Origin: Anisus vortex
Lineage: Eukaryota > Mollusca > Gastropoda > Planorbidae
NCBI GenBank assembly: GCA_949126835.1
Contig: OX421492.1
Span: 46,211,498-46,275,497, forward strand
Direction of reading: 5' to 3'
DNA length: 64,000 nt
The notes beneath the pieces were generated by a model that ran no database searches, was not told the origin of the DNA, and worked only from the letters and a program-made list of their open reading frames with translations. The position numbers and the translations under genes were made by a program. This document shows, piece after piece, positions 35,480 to 50,800 of this stretch (position 1 is its first letter; every line of letters starts with the position of its first letter).

Positions 35480-38400
35480 AGCCCCGCACTTAGTAACCTT
35501 TTTAAAATTGAAGATAAAATTGGTGACTAGCTCCGATTTCGTCTGCTATAGCCCCGCACTTAGTAACCTTTTTAAAATTAAAGATAAAATTGGTGACTAG
35601 CTCCGATTTCGTCTGCTATAGCCCCGAACTTAGTAACCTTTTTTTAAATTGAAGATGAAATTGGTGACTAGCTCCGATTTCGTCTGCTATAGCCCCGCAC
35701 GTAGTAACCTTTTTAAAATTGAAGATAAAATTGGTGACTAGCTCCGATTTCGTCTGCTATAGTCCCTTACTTAGTAACCCTTTTAAAATTGAAGATAAAA
35801 TTGGTGACTAGCTCCGATTTCGTCTGCTATAGCCCCGCATTTAGTAACCTTTTTAAAATTGAAGATACAAATGGTGACTAGCTCTGATTTCGTCTGCTAT
35901 AGACCCGCACTTAGTAACCTTTTTAAAATTGAAGATAAAATTGGTGACTAGCTCTGAATTCGTCTGCTATAGCCCCGCACCTAGTAACCTGTTTAAAATA
36001 GAAGATAAAATTGGTGACTAGCTCCGATTTTGTCTGCTATAGCCCCGCACTTAGTAACCATTTTAAAATTGAAGATAAAATTGGTTACTAGCTCCGATTT
36101 CGTCTGCTATAGCCCCGCACTTAGTAACCTTTTTAAAATTGAAGATAAAAGTGGTGACTAGCTTCGATTTCGTCTGCTATAGCCCCGCACTTAGTAACCT
36201 TTTTAAAATTGAAGATAAAATTGGTGACTAGCTCCGATTTCGTCTGCTATAGCCCCGCACTTAGTAACCTTATTAAAATTGAAGATAAAATTGGTGACTA
36301 GCTCCGATTTCGTCTGCTATAGCCCCGCACTTAGTAGCCTTTTTAAAATTGAAGATAAAATTGGTGACTAGCTCCGATTTTGTCTGCTATAGCCCCGCAC
36401 TTAGTAACCATATTAAAATTGAAGATAAAATTGGTGACTAGCTTCGATTTCGTCTGCTATAGCCCCGCACTAAGTAACCTTTTTTAAATTGAAGATAAAA
36501 TTGATGACTAGCTCTTAATTCGTCTGCTATAGCCCCGCACTTAGTAATCTTTTTAAAATAGAAGATAAAATTGGTGACTAGCTCCGATTTTGTCTGCTAT
36601 AGCCCCGCACTTAGTAACCATTTTAAAATTGAAAATAAAATTGGTGACTAGCTCCGATTTCGTCTGCTATAGCCCCGCACTTAGTAACCTTTTTAAAATT
36701 AAAGATAAAATTGGTGACTAGCTCCGATTTCGTCTGCTATAGCCCCGCACTTAGTAACCTTTTTAAAATTAAAGATAAAATTGGTGACTAGCTCCGATTT
36801 CGTCTGCTATAGCCCCGCACATAGTAACCTTTTTTTAAATTGAAGATGAAATTGGTGACTAGCTCCGATTTCGTCTGCTATAGCCCCGCACTTAGTAACC
36901 TTTTTAAAATTGAAGATAAATTGGTGACTAGCTCCGATTTCGTCTGCTATAGTCGCGCACTTAGTAACCCTTTTAAAATTGAAGATAAAATTGGTGACTA
37001 GCTCCGATTTCGTCTGCTATAGCCCCGCACTTAGTAACCTTTTTAAAATTAAAGATAAAATTGGTGACTAGCTCCGATTTCGTCTGCTATAGCCCCGCAC
37101 TTAGTAACCTTTTTTTAAATTGAAGATGAAATTGGTGACTAGCTCCGATTTCGTCTGCTATAGCCCCGCACTTAGTAACCTTTTTAAAATTGAAGATAAA
37201 ATTGGTGACTAGCTCCGATTTCGTCTGCTATAGTCCCGCACTTAGTAACCCTTTTAAAATTGAAGATAAAATTGGTGACTAGCTCCGATTCCGTCTGCTA
37301 TAGCCCCGCACTTAGTAACCTTTTTAAAATTGAAGATACAAATGGTGACTAGCTCCGATTTCGTCTGCTATAGCCTCGCACTTAGTAACCTTTTTAAAAT
37401 TGAAGATAAAAGTGCTGACTAGCTCTTATTTCATCTGCTATAGCCCCGCACTTAGTAACCTTTTTAAAATTGAAGATACAATTGGTGACTAGCTCCGATT
37501 TCGTCTGCTATAGTCCCGCACTTAGTAACCTTTTTAAAATTGAAGATAAAATTGGTGACTAGCTTCGATTTTGTCTACTATAGCCCCGCACTTAGTAACT
37601 TTTTTTAAATTGAAGATAAAATTGGTGACTAGCTCCGATTTCGTCTGCTATAGCCCCGCACTTAGTAACCTTTTTAAAATTGAAGATAAAATTGGTGACT
37701 AGCTCCGATTTCGTCTGCTATAGCCCCGCACTTAGTAACCTTTTTAAAATTGAAGATAAAAATGGTGACTAGCTCCGATTTCGTCTGCTATAGCCCCGCA
37801 CTTAGTAACCTTTTTAAAATTGAAGATAAAATTTGTGACTAGCTCTGATTTCGTCTGCTATAGCCCCGCACTTAGTAACCTTATTAAAATTGAAGATAAA
37901 ATTGGTGACTAGCTCCGATTTCGTCTGCTATAGCCCCGCACTTAGTAGCCTTTTTAAAATTGAAGATAAAATTGGTGACTAGCTCCGAATTCGTCTGCTA
38001 TAGCCCCGCACTTAGTAACCTTTTTAAAATTGAAGATAAAATTGGTGACTAGCTCTTATTTCATCTGCTATAGCCCCGCATTTAGTAACCTTTTTAAAAT
38101 TGAAGATAAAATTGGTGACTAGCTCCGATTTTGTCTGCTATAGCCCCGCACTTAGTAACCTTTTTAAAATTGAAGATAAAATTGGTGACTAGCTCCGATT
38201 TCGTCTGCTATAGCCCCGAACTTAGTAACCTTTTTTTAAATTGAAGATGAAATTGGTGACTAGCTCCGATTTCGTCTGCTATAGCCCCGCACGTAGTAAC
38301 CTTTTTAAAATTGAAGATAAAATTGGTGACTAGCTCCGATTTCGTCTGCTATAGTCCCTTACTTAGTAACCCTTTTAAAATTGAAGATAAAATTGGTGAC

Positions 38401-41400
38401 TAGCTCCGATTTCGTCTGCTATAGCCCCGCATTTAGTAACCTTTTTAAAATTGAAGATACAAATGGTGACTAGCTCTGATTTCGTCTGCTATAGCCCCGC
38501 ACTTAGTAACCTTTTTAAAATTGAAGATAAAATTGGTGACTAGCTCCGATTTCGTCTGCTATAGCCCGGCACTTAGTAACCTTTTTAAAATTGAAGATAA
38601 AATTGGTGAATAGCTCCGATTTCGTCTGCTATAACCCCGCACTTAGTAACCTTTTTAAAATTGAAGATACAAATGGTGACTAGCTCCGATTTCGTCTGCT
38701 ATAGCCCCGCACTTAGTAACCTTTTTAAAATTGAAGATAAAATTGGTGACTAGCTCTGAATTCGTCTGCTATAGCCCCGCACCTAGTAAACTTTTTAAAA
38801 TAGAAGATAAAATTGGTGACTAGCTCCGATTTTGTCTGCTATAGCCCCGCACTTAGTAACCTTTTTAAAATTGAAGATAAAATTGGTGACTAGCTCCGAT
38901 TTCGTCTGCTATAGCCCCGCACTTAGTAACCTTTTTAAAATTAAAGATAAAATTGGTGACTAGCTCCGATTTCGTCTGCTATAGCCCCGAACTTAGTAAC
39001 CTTTTTTTAAATTGAAGATGAAATTGGTGACTAGCTCCGATTTCGTCTGCTATAGCCCCGCACGTAGTAACCTTTTTAAAATTGAAGATAAAATTGGTGA
39101 CTAGCTCCGATTTCGTCTGCTATAGTCCCTTACTTAGTAACCCTTTTAAAATTGAAGATAAAATTGGTGACTAGCTCCGATTTTGTCTGCTATAGCCCCG
39201 CATTTAGTAACCTTTTTAAAATTGAAGATACAAATGGTGACTAGCTCTGATTTCGTCTGCTATAGACCCGCACTTAGTAACCTTTTTAAAATTGAAGATA
39301 AAATTGGTGACTAGCTCTGAATTCGTCTGCTATAGCCCCGCACCTAGTAACCTGTTTAAAATAGAAGATAAAATTGGTGACTAGCTCCGATTTTGTCTGC
39401 TATAGCCCCGCACTTAGTAACCATTTTAAAATTGAAGATAAAATTGGTTACTAGCTCCGATTTCGTCTGCTATAGCCCCGCACTTAGTAACCTTTTTAAA
39501 ATTGAAGATAAAAGTGGTGACTAGCTTCGATTTCGTCTGCTATAGCCCCGCACTTAGTAACCTTTTTAAAATTGAAGATAAAATTGGTGACTAGCTCCGA
39601 TTTCGTCTGCTATAGCCCCGCACTTAGTAACCTTATTAAAATTGAAGATAAAATTGGTGACTAGCTCCGATTTCGTCTGCTATAGCCCCGCACTTAGTAG
39701 CCTTTTTAAAATTGAAGATAAAATTGGTGACTAGCTCCGATTTTGTCTGCTATAGCCCCGCACTTAGTAACCATATTAAAATTGAAGATAAAATTGGTGA
39801 CTAGCTTCGATTTCGTCTGCTATAGCCCCGCACTAAGTAACCTTTTTTAAATTGAAGATAAAATTGATGACTAGCTCTGAATTCGTCTGCTATAGCCCCG
39901 CACTTAGTAATCTTTTTAAAATAGAAGATAAAATTGGTGACTAGCTCCGATTTTGTCTGCTATAGCCCCGCACTTAGTAACCATTTTAAAATTGAAAATA
40001 AAATTGGTGACTAGCTCCGATTTCGTCTGCTATAGCCCCGCACTTAGTAACCTTTTTAAAATTAAAGATAAAATTGGTGACTAGCTCCGATTTCGTCTGC
40101 TATAGCCCCGCACTTAGTAACCTTTTTAAAATTAAAGATAAAATTGGTGACTAGCTCTGATTTCGTCTGCTATAGCCCCGCACATAGTAACCTTTTTTTA
40201 AATTGAAGATGAAATTGGTGACTAGCTCCGATTTCGTCTGCTATAGCCCCGCACTTAGTAACCTTTTTAAAATTGAAGATAAATTGGTGACTAGCTCCGA
40301 TTTCGTCTGCTATAGTCGCGCACTTAGTAACCCTTTTAAAATTGAAGATAAAATTGGTGACTAGCTCCGATTTCGTCTGCTATAGCCCCGCACTTAGTAA
40401 CCTTTTTAAAATTAAAGATAAAATTGGTGACTAGCTCCGATTTCGTCTGCTATAGCCCCGCACTTAGTAACCTTTTTTTAAATTGAAGATGAAATTGGTG
40501 ACTAGCTCCGATTTCGTCTGCTATAGCCCCGCACTTAGTAACCTTTTTAAAATTGAAGATAAAATTGGTGACTAGCTCCGATTTCGTCTGCTATAGTCCC
40601 GCACTTAGTAACCCTTTTAAAATTGAAGATAAAATTGGTGACTAGCTCCGATTCCGTCTGCTATAGCCCCGCACTTAGTAACCTTTTTAAAATTGAAGAT
40701 ACAAATGGTGACTAGCTCCGATTTCGTCTGCTATAGCCTCGCACTTAGTAACCTTTTTAAAATTGAAGATAAAAGTGCTGACTAGCTCTTATTTCATCTG
40801 CTATAGCCCCGCACTTAGTAACCTTTTTAAAATTGAAGATACAATTGGTGACTAGCTCCGATTTCGTCTGCTATAGTCCCGCACTTAGTAACCTTTTTAA
40901 AATTGAAGATAAAATTGGTGACTAGCTTCGATTTTGTCTACTATAGCCCCGCACTTAGTAACTCTTTTTAAATTGAAGATAAAATTGGTGACTAGCTCCG
41001 ATTTCGTCTGCTATAGCCCCGCACTTAGTAACCTTTTAAAAATTGAAGATAAAATTGGTGACTAGCTCCGATTTCGTCTGCTATAGCCCCGCACTTAGTA
41101 ACCTTTTTAAAATTGAAGATAAAAATGGTGACTAGCTCCGATTTCGTCTGCTATAGCCCCGCACTTAGTAACCTTTTTAAAATTGAAGATAAAATTGGTG
41201 ACTAGCTCTGATTTCGTCTGCTATAGCCCCGCACTTAGTAACCTTATTAAAATTGAAGATAAAATTGGTGACTAGCTCCGATTTCGTCTGCTATAGCCCC
41301 GCACTTAGTAGCCTTTTTAAAATTGAAGATAAAATTGGTGACTAGCTCCGATTTCGTCTGCTATAGCCCCGCACTTAGTAACCTTTTTAAAATTGAAGAT

Positions 41401-41980
41401 AAAATTGGTGACTAGCTCTTATTTCATCTGCTATAGCCCCGCATTTAGTAACCTTTTTAAAATTGAAGATAAAATTGGTGACTAGCTCCGATTTTGTCTG
41501 CTATAGCCCCGTACTTAGTAACCTTTTTAAAATTGAAGATAAAATTGGTGACTAGCTGTGATTTCGTCTGCTATAGCCCCGCACTTAGTAACCTTTTTAA
41601 AATTGAAGATAAAATTGGTGACTAGCTCCGATTTCGTCTGCTATAGCCCCGCACTTAGTAACCTTTTTAAAATTGAAGATAAAATTGGTGACTAGCTCCG
41701 ATTTCGTCTGCTATAGCCCGGCACTTAGTAACCTTTTTAAAATTGAAGATAAAATTGGTGAATAGCTCCGATTTCGTCTGCTATAACCCCGCACTTAGTA
41801 ACCTTTTTAAAATTGAAGATACAAATGGTGACTAGCTCCGATTTCGTCTGCTATAGCCCCGCACTTAGTAACCTTTTTAAAATTGAAGATAAAATTGGTG
41901 ACTAGCTCTGAATTCGTCTGCTATAGCCCCGCACCTAGTAAACTTTTTAAAATAGAAGATAAAATTGGTGACTAGCTCCG
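35480..41980 (+). repeat. Higher-order repeat: about 48-mer, offset 3363 bp
   Basis: Markers at constant offset include GCCCCGAACT (35621 and 38984), AGTCCCTTAC (35761 and 39124), AGTCGCGCAC (36951 and 40314) and AAAGTGCTGAC (37411 and 40774). The offset changes to 3151 bp after about 38550, meaning a three-monomer difference between copies. An extra partial copy of the AGTCCCTTAC block sits at about 38210-38550. Confidence 0.88.
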
Positions 41981-42489
41981 ATTTTGTCTGCTATAGCCCC
42001 GCACTTAGTAACCATTTTAAAATTGAAGATAAAATTGGTGACTAGCTCCGATTTCGTCTGCTATAGCCCCGCTTTTAGTAACCTTTTTAAAATTGAAGAT
42101 AAAAGTGGTGACTAGCTTCGATTTCGTCTGCTATAGCCCCGCACTTAGTAACCTTTTTAAAATTGAAGATAAAATTAGTGACTAGCTCCGATTTCGTCTG
42201 CTATAGCCCCGCACTTAGTAACCTTTTTAAAATTGAAGATAAAATTGGTGACTAGCTCCGATTTCGTCTGATATAGCCCCGCACTTAGTAACCTTTTTAA
42301 AATTGAAGATAAAATTGGTGACTTGCTCTGAATTCGTCTGCTATAGCCCCGCACTTAGTAACCTTTTTAAAATTGAAGATACAATTGGTGACTAGCTCTG
42401 ATTTCGTCTGCTATAGCCCCGCACTTAGTAACCTTTTTAAAATTGAAGATAAAATTGGTGACTAGCTCCGATTTCGTCAGCTATAGCCC

Positions 42490-45400
42490 CGCACTTAGTA
42501 ACCTTTTTTAAATTGAAGATAAAATTGGTGACTCGCTCCGATTTTGTCTGCTATAGCCCCGCACTTAGTAACCTTTTTAAAATTGAAGATAAAATTGGTG
42601 ACTAGCTCCGATTTCGTCTGCTATAGCCCCGCACTTAGTAACCTTTTTAAAATTAAAGATAAAATTGGTGACTAGCTCCGATTTCGTCTGCAATAGCCCC
42701 GCACTTAGTAACCTTTTTTTAAATTTAAGATGAAATTGGTGACTAGCTCCGATTTCGTCTGCTATAGCCCTGCACTTAGTAACCTTTTTAAAATTGAAAA
42801 TAAAATTGGTGACTAGCTCCGATTTCGTCTGCTATATCCCCGCACTTAGTAACCTTTTTAAAATTGAAGATACAAATGGTGACTAGCTCCGATTTCGTCT
42901 GCTGTAGCCCCGCACTTAGTAACCTTTTTAAAATTGAAGATAAAATTGGTGACTAGCTCTGAATTCGTCTGCTATAGCCCCGCACCTAGTAACCTGTTTA
43001 AAATAGAAGATAAAATTGGTGACTATCTCAAATTTTGTCTGCTATAGCCCCGCACTTAGTAAACATTTTAAAATTGAAGATAAAATTGGTGACTAGCTCC
43101 GATTTCGTCTGCTATAGCCCCGCACTTAGTAACCTTTTTAAAATTGAAGATAAAAGTGGTGACTAGCTTCGATTTCGTCTGCTATAGCCCCGCACTTAGT
43201 AACCTTTTTAAAATTGAAGATAAAATTGGTGACTAGCTCCGATTTCGTCTGCTATAGCCCCGCACTTAGTAACCTTTTTAAAATTGAAGATAAAATTGGT
43301 GACTAGCTCTGAATTCGTCTGCTATAGCCCCGCACTTAGTAACCTTTTTAAAATAGAAGATAAAATTGGTGACTAGCTCCGATTTTGTCTGCTATAGCCC
43401 CGCACTTAGTAATCTTTTTGAAATTGAAGATAAAATTGGTGACTAGCTCCGATTTCGTCTGCTATAGCCCCGCACTTAGTAACCTTTTTAAAATTGAAGA
43501 TAAAATTGGTGACTAGCTCCGATTTCGTCTGCTATAGCCCCGCACTTAGTAACCTTTTTTAAATTGAAGATAAAATTGGTGACTCGCTCCGATTTTGTCT
43601 GCTATAGCCCCGCACTTAGTAACCTTTTTAAAATTGAAGATAAAATTAGTGACTAGCTCCGATTTCGTCTGCTATAGCGTCGCACTTAGTAACCTTTTTA
43701 AAATTGAAGATAAAATTGGTGACTAGCTCCGATTTCGTCTGCTATAGCCCCGCACTTAGTAACCTTTTTAAAATTGAAGATAAAATTGGTGACTAGCTCC
43801 GATTTCGTCTGCTATAGCCCCGCACTTAGTAACCTTATTAAAATTGAAGATAAAATTGGTGACTAGCTCAGATTTCGTCTGCTATAGCCCCGCACTTAGT
43901 AGCCTTTTTAAAATTGAAGATAAAATTGGTTACTAGCTCCGATTTCGTCTGCTATAGCCCCGCACTTAGTAACCTTTTTAAAATTAAAGATAAAATTGGT
44001 GACTAGCTCCGATTTCGTCTGCTATAGCCCCGCACTAAGTAACCTTTTTTAAATTGAAGATAAAATTGGTGACTAGCTCTGAATTCGTCTGCTATAGCCC
44101 CGCACTTAGTAATCTTTTAAAAATAGAAGATAAAATTGGTGACTAGCTCCGATTTTGTCTGCTATAGCCCCGCACTTAGTAACCATTTTAAAATTGAAGA
44201 TAAAATTGGTGACTAGCTCCGATTTCGTCTGCTATAGCCCCGCACTTAGTAACCTTTTTAAAATTAAAGATAAAATTGGTGACTAGCTCCGATTTCGTCT
44301 GCCATAGCCCCGCACTTAGTAACCTTTTTAAAATTAAAGATAAAAGTGGTGACTAGCTCCGATTTCGTCTGCTATAGCCCCGCACTTAGTAACCTTTTTT
44401 TAAATTGAAGATGAAATTGGTGACTAGCTCCGATTTCGTCTGCTATAGCCCCGCACTAAGTAACCTTTTTAAAATTGAAGATAAAATTGGTGACTAGCTC
44501 TGATTTCGTCTGCTATAGTCCCGCACTTAGTAACCCTTTTAAAATTGAAGATAAAATTGGTGACTAGCTCCGATTTCGTCTGCTATAGCCCCGCACTTAG
44601 TAACCTTTTTAAAAATAAAGATAAAATTGGTGACTAGCTCCGATTTCGTCTGCTATAGCCCCGCACTTAGTAACCTTTTTTTAAATTGAAGATGAAATTG
44701 GTGACTAGCTCCGATTTCGTCTGCTATAGCCCCGCATTTAGTAACCTTTTTTAAATTGAAGATAAAATTGGTGACTCGCTCCGATTTTGTCTGCTATAGC
44801 CCCGCACTTAGTAACCTTTTTAAAATTGAAGATAAAATTGGTGACTAGCTCCGATTTCGTCTGCTATAGCCCCGCACTTAGTAACCTTTTTAAAATTAAA
44901 GATAAAATTGGTGACAAGCTCCGATTTCGTCTGCAATAGCCCCGCACTTAGTAACCTTTTTTTAAATTTAAGATGAAATTGGTGACTAGCTCCGATTTCG
45001 TCTGCTATAGCCCTGCACTTAGTAACCTTTTTAAAATTGAAAATAAAATTGGTGACTAGCTCTGATTTCGTCTGCTATAGCCCCGCACTTAGTAACCTTT
45101 TTAAAATTGAAGATACAAATGGTGACTAGCTCCGATTTCGTCTGCTATAGCCCCGCACTTAGTAACCTTTTTAAAATTGAAGATAAAATTGGTGACTAGC
45201 TCTGAATTCGTCTGCTATAGCCCCGCACCTAGTAACCTGTTTAAAATAGAAGATAAAATTGGTGACTATCTCAAATTTTGTCTGCTATAGCCCCGCACTT
45301 AGTAAACATTTTAAAATTGAAGATAAAATTGGTGACTAGCTCCGATTTCGTCTGCTATAGCCCCGCACTTAGTAACCTTTTTAAAATTGAAGATAAAAGT

Positions 45401-46970
45401 GGTGACTAGCTTCGATTTCGTCTGCTATAGCCCCGCACTTAGTAACCTTTTTAAAATTGAAGATAAAATTGGTGACTAGCTCCGATTTCGTCTGCTATAG
45501 CCCCGCACTTAGTAACCTTTTTAAAATTGAAGATAAAATTGGTGACTAGCTCTGAATTCGTCTGCTATAGCCCCGCACTTAGTAACCTTTTTAAAATAGA
45601 AGATAAAATTGGTGACTAGCTCCGATTTTGTCTGCTATAGCCCCGCACTTAGTAACCTTTTTGAAATTGAAGATAAAATTGGTGACTAGCTCCGATTTCG
45701 TCTGCTATAGCCCCGCACTTAGTAACCTTTTTAAAATTGAAGATAAAATTGGTGACTAGCTCCGATTTCGTCTGCTATAGCCCCGCACTTAGTAACCTTT
45801 TTTAAATTGAAGATAAAATTGGTGACTCGCTCCGATTTTGTCTGCTATAGCCCCGCACTTAGTAACCTTTTTAAAATTGAAGATAAAATTAGTGACTAGC
45901 TCCGATTTCGTCTGCTATAGCGTCGCACTTAGTAACCTTTTTAAAATTGAAGATAAAATTGGTGACTAGCTCCGATTTCGTCTGCTATAGCCCCGCACTT
46001 AGTAACCTTTTTAAAATTGAAGATAAAATTGGTGACTAGCTCCGATTTCGTCTGCTATAGCCCCGCACTTAGTAACCTTATTAAAATTGAAGATAAAATT
46101 GGTGACTAGCTCCGATTTCGTCTGCTATAGCCCCGCACTTAGTAGCCTTTTTAAAATTGAAGATAAAATTGGTTACTAGCTCCGATTTCGTCTGCTATAG
46201 CCCCGCACTTAGTAACCTTTTTAAAATTAAAGATAAAATTGGTGACTAGCTCCGATTTCGTCTGCTATAGCCCCGCACTAAGTAACCTTTTTTAAATTGA
46301 AGATAAAATTGGTGACTAGCTCTGAATTCGTCTGCTATAGCCCCGCACTTAGTAATCTTTTAAAAATAGAAGATAAAATTGGTGACTAGCTCCGATTTTG
46401 TCTGCTATAGCCCCGCACTTAGTAACCATTTTAAAATTGAAGATAAAATTGGTGACTAGCTCCGATTTCGTCTGCTATAGCCCCGCACTTAGTAACCTTT
46501 TTAAAATTAAAGATAAAATTGGTGACTAGCTCCGATTTCGTCTGCCATAGCCCCGCACTTAGTAACCTTTTTAAAATTAAAGATAAAATTGGTGACTAGC
46601 TCCGATTTCGTCTGCTATAGCCCCGCACTTAGTAACCTTTTTTTAAATTGAAGATGAAATTGGTGACTAGCTCCGATTTCGTCTGCTATAGCCCCGCACT
46701 AAGTAACCTTTTTAAAATTGAAGATAAAATTGGTGACTAGCTCTGATTTCGTCTGCTATAGTCCCGCACTTAGTAACCCTTTTAAAATTGAAGATAAAAT
46801 TGGTGACTAGCTCCGATTTCGTCTGCTATAGCCCCGCACTTAGTAACCTTTTTAAAAATAAAGATAAAATTGGTGACTAGCTCCGATTTCGTCTGCTATA
46901 GCCCCGCACTTAGTAACCTTTTTTTAAATTGAAGATGAAATTGTTGACTAGCTCCGATTTCGTCTGCTAT
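42490..46970 (+). repeat. Higher-order repeat: 32-mer duplicated, offset 2242 bp
   Basis: Shared markers are a CTGCAATAGCC monomer (42691 and 44934), GACTATCTCAAATTTTG (43021 and 45263), ATAGCGTCGC (43674 and 45916) and CTGCCATAGCC. The copies differ by roughly ten substitutions as judged by eye. Confidence 0.88.
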
Positions 46971-47829
46971 AGCCCCGCATTTAGTAACCTTTTTTAAATT
47001 GAAGATAAAATTGGTGACTAGCTCCGATTTCGTCTGCTATAGTCCCGCACTTAGTAACCCTTTTAAAATTGAAGATAAAATTGGTGACTAGCTCCGATTT
47101 CGTCTGCTATAGCCCCGCACTTAGTAACCTTTTTAAAATTGAAGATACAAATGGTGACTAGCTCTGAATTCGTCTGCTATAGCCCGCACCTAGTAACCTT
47201 TTTAAAATAGAAGATAAAATTGGTGACAAGCTCCGATTTTGTCTGCTATAGCCCCGCACTTAGTAACCATTTTAAAATTGAAGATAAAATTGGTGACTAG
47301 CTCCGATTTCGTCTGCTATAGCCCCGCATTTAGTAACCTTTTTAAAATTGAAGATAAAAGTGGTGACTAGCTTCGATTTCGTCTGCTATAGCCCCGCACT
47401 TAGTAACCTTTTTAAAATTGAAGATAAAATTGGTGACTAGCTCCGATTTCGTCTGCTATAGCCCCGCACTTAGTAACCTTTTTAAAATTGAAGATAAAAT
47501 TGGTGACTAGCTCCGATTTCGTCTGATATAGCCCCGCACTTAGTAACCTTTTTAAAATTGAAGATAAAATTGGTGACTAGCTCTGAATTCGTCTGCTATA
47601 GCCCCGCACTTAGTAACCTTTTTAAAATTGAAGATAAAATTGGTGACTAGCTCCGATTTCGTCTGCTATAGCCCCGCACTTAGTAACCTTTTTAAAATTG
47701 AAGATAAAATTGGTGACTAGCTCCGATTTTGTCTGCTATAGCCCCGCACTTAGTAACCTTTTTAAAATTGAAGATAAAATTGGTGACTAGCTCCGATTTC
47801 GTCTGCTATAGCCCTGCACTTAGTAACCT

Positions 47830-50800
47830 TTTTTAAATTGAAGATAAAATTGGTGACTCGCTCCGATTTTGTCTGCTATAGCCCCGCACTTAGTAACCTT
47901 TTTAAAATTGAAGATAAAATTGGTGACTAGCTCCTATTTCGTCTGCTATAGCCCCGCACTTAGTAACCTTTTTAAAATTGAAGATAAAATTGGTGACTAG
48001 CTCCGATTTCGTCTGCTATAGCCCCGCACTTAGTAACCTTATTAAAATTGAAGATAAAATTGGTGACTAGCTCCGATTTCGTCTGCTATAGCCCCGCACT
48101 TAGTAACCTTTTTAAAATTGAAAATAAAATTGGTGACTAGCTCCGATTTCGTCTGCTATAGCCCCGCACTTAGTAACCTTATTAAAATTGAAGATAAAAT
48201 TGGTGACTAGCTCCGATTTCGTCTGCTATAGCCCCGCACTTAGTAACCTTTTTAAAATTGAAGATAAAATTGGTGACTAGCTCTTATTTCATCTGCTAGA
48301 GCCCCGCATTTAGTAACCTTTTTAAAATTGAAGATAAAATTGGTGACTAGCTCCGATTTTGTCTGCTATAGCCCCGCACTTAGTAACCTTTTTAAAATTG
48401 AAGATAAAATTGGTGACTAGCTCCGATTTCGTCTGCTATAGCCCCGCACTTAGTAACCTTTTTAAAATCGAAGATAAAATTGGTGACTAGCTCCGATTTC
48501 GTCTGCTATAGCCCCGCACTTAGTAACCTTTTTAAAAATGAAGATAAAATTGGTGACTAGCTTCGATTTCGTCTGCTATAGCCCCGCACTTAGTAACCTT
48601 TTTTAAATTGAAAATAAAATTGGTGACTAGCTCCGATTTCGTCTGCTATAGCCCCGCACTTAAAAACCTTTTTAAAATTGAAGATAAAAATGGTGACTAG
48701 CTCCGATTTCGTCTGCTATAGCCCCGCACTTAGAAACCTTTTTAAAATTGAAGATAAAATTGGTGACTAGCTCCGATTTCGTCTGCTATAGCCCCGCACT
48801 TAGTAACCTTATTAAAATTGAAGATAAAATTGGTGACTAGCTCCGATTTCGTCTGCTATAGCCCCGCACTTAGTAGCCTTTTTAAAATTGAAGATAAAAT
48901 TGGTGACTAGCTCCGATTTCGTCTGCTATAGCCCCGCACTTAGTAACCTTTTTAAAATTGAAGATAAAATTGGTGACTAGCTCTTATTTCATCTGCTATA
49001 GCCCCGCACTTAGTAACCTTTTTAAATTTAAAGATAAAATTGGTGACTAGCTCCGATTTTGTCTGCTATAGCCCCGCACTTAGTAACCTTTTTAAAATTG
49101 AAGATAAAATTAGTGACTAGCTCTGATTTCGTCTCCTATAGCCCCGCACTTAGTAACCATTTTAAAATTGAAGATAAAATTGGTGACTAGCTCCGATTTC
49201 GTCTGCTATAGCGTCGCACTTAGTAACCTTATTAAAATTGAAGATAAAATTGGTGACTAGCTCCGATTTCGTCTGCTATAGCCCCGCACTTAGTAGCCTT
49301 TTTAAAATTGAAGATAAAATTGGTGACTAGCTCCGATTTCGTCTGCTATAGCCCCGCACTTAGTAACCTTTTTAAAATTGAAGATAAAATTGGTGACTAG
49401 CTCTTATTTCATCTGCTATAGCCCCGCACTTAGTAACCTTTTTAAATTTAAAGATAAAATTGGTGACTAGCTCCGATTTTGTCTGCTATAGCCCCGCACT
49501 TAGTAACCTTTTTAAAATTGAAGATAAAATTAGTGACTAGCTCTGATTTCGTCTCCTATAGCCCCGCACTTAGTAACCATTTTAAAATTGAAGATAAAAT
49601 TGGTGACTAGCTCCGATTTCGTCTGCTATAGCGTCGCACTTAGTAACCTTTTTTAAATTGAAGATAAAATTGGTGACTCGCTCCGATTTTGTCTGCTATA
49701 GCCCCGCACTTAGTAACCTTTTTAAAATTGAAGATAAAATTGGTGACTAGCTCCTATTTCGTCTGCTATAGCCCCGCACTTAGTAACCTTTTTAAAATTG
49801 AAGATAAAATTGGTGACTAGCTCCGATTTCGTCTGCTATAGCCCCGCATCTAGTAACCTTATTAAAATTGAAGATAAAATTGGTGACTAGCTCCGATTTC
49901 GTCTGCTATAGCCCCGCACTTAGTAACCTTTTTAAAATTGAAAATAAAATTGGTGACTAGCTCCGATTTCGTCTGCTATAGCCCCGCACTTAGTAACCTT
50001 ATTAAAATTGAAGATAAAATTGGTGACTAGCTCCGATTTCGTCTGCTATAGCCCCGCACTTAGTAACCTTTTTAAAATTGAAGATAAAATTGGTGACTAG
50101 CTCTTATTTCATCTGCTAGAGCCCCGCATTTAGTAACCTTTTTAAAATTGAAGATAAAATTGGTGACTAGCTCCGATTTTGTCTGCTATAGCCCCGCACT
50201 TAGTAACCTTTTTAAAATTGAAGATAAAATTGGTGACTAGCTCCGATTTCGTCTGCTATAGCCCCGCACTTAGTAACCTTTTTAAAATCGAAGATAAAAT
50301 TGGTGACTAGCTCCGATTTCGTCTGCTATAGCCCCGCACTTAGTAACCTTTTTAAAAATGAAGATAAAATTGGTGACTAGCTTCGATTTCGTCTGCTATA
50401 GCCCCGCACTTAGTAACCTTTTTTAAATTGAAGATAAAATTGGTGACTAGCTCCGATTTCGTCTGCTATAGCCCCGCACTTAAAAACCTTTTTAAAATTG
50501 AAGATAAAAATGGTGACTAGCTCCGATTTCGTCTGCTATAGCCCCGCACTTAGAAACCTTTTTAAAATTGAAGATAAAATTGGTGACTAGCTCCGATTTC
50601 GTCTGCTATAGCCCCGCACTTAGTAACCTTATTAAAATTGAAGATAAAATTGGTGACTAGCTCCGATTTCGTCTGCTATAGCCCCGCACTTAGTAGCCTT
50701 TTTAAAATTGAAGATAAAATTGGTGACTAGCTCCGATTTCGTCTGCTATAGCCCCGCACTTAGTAACCTTTTTAAAATTGAAGATAAAATTGGTGACTAG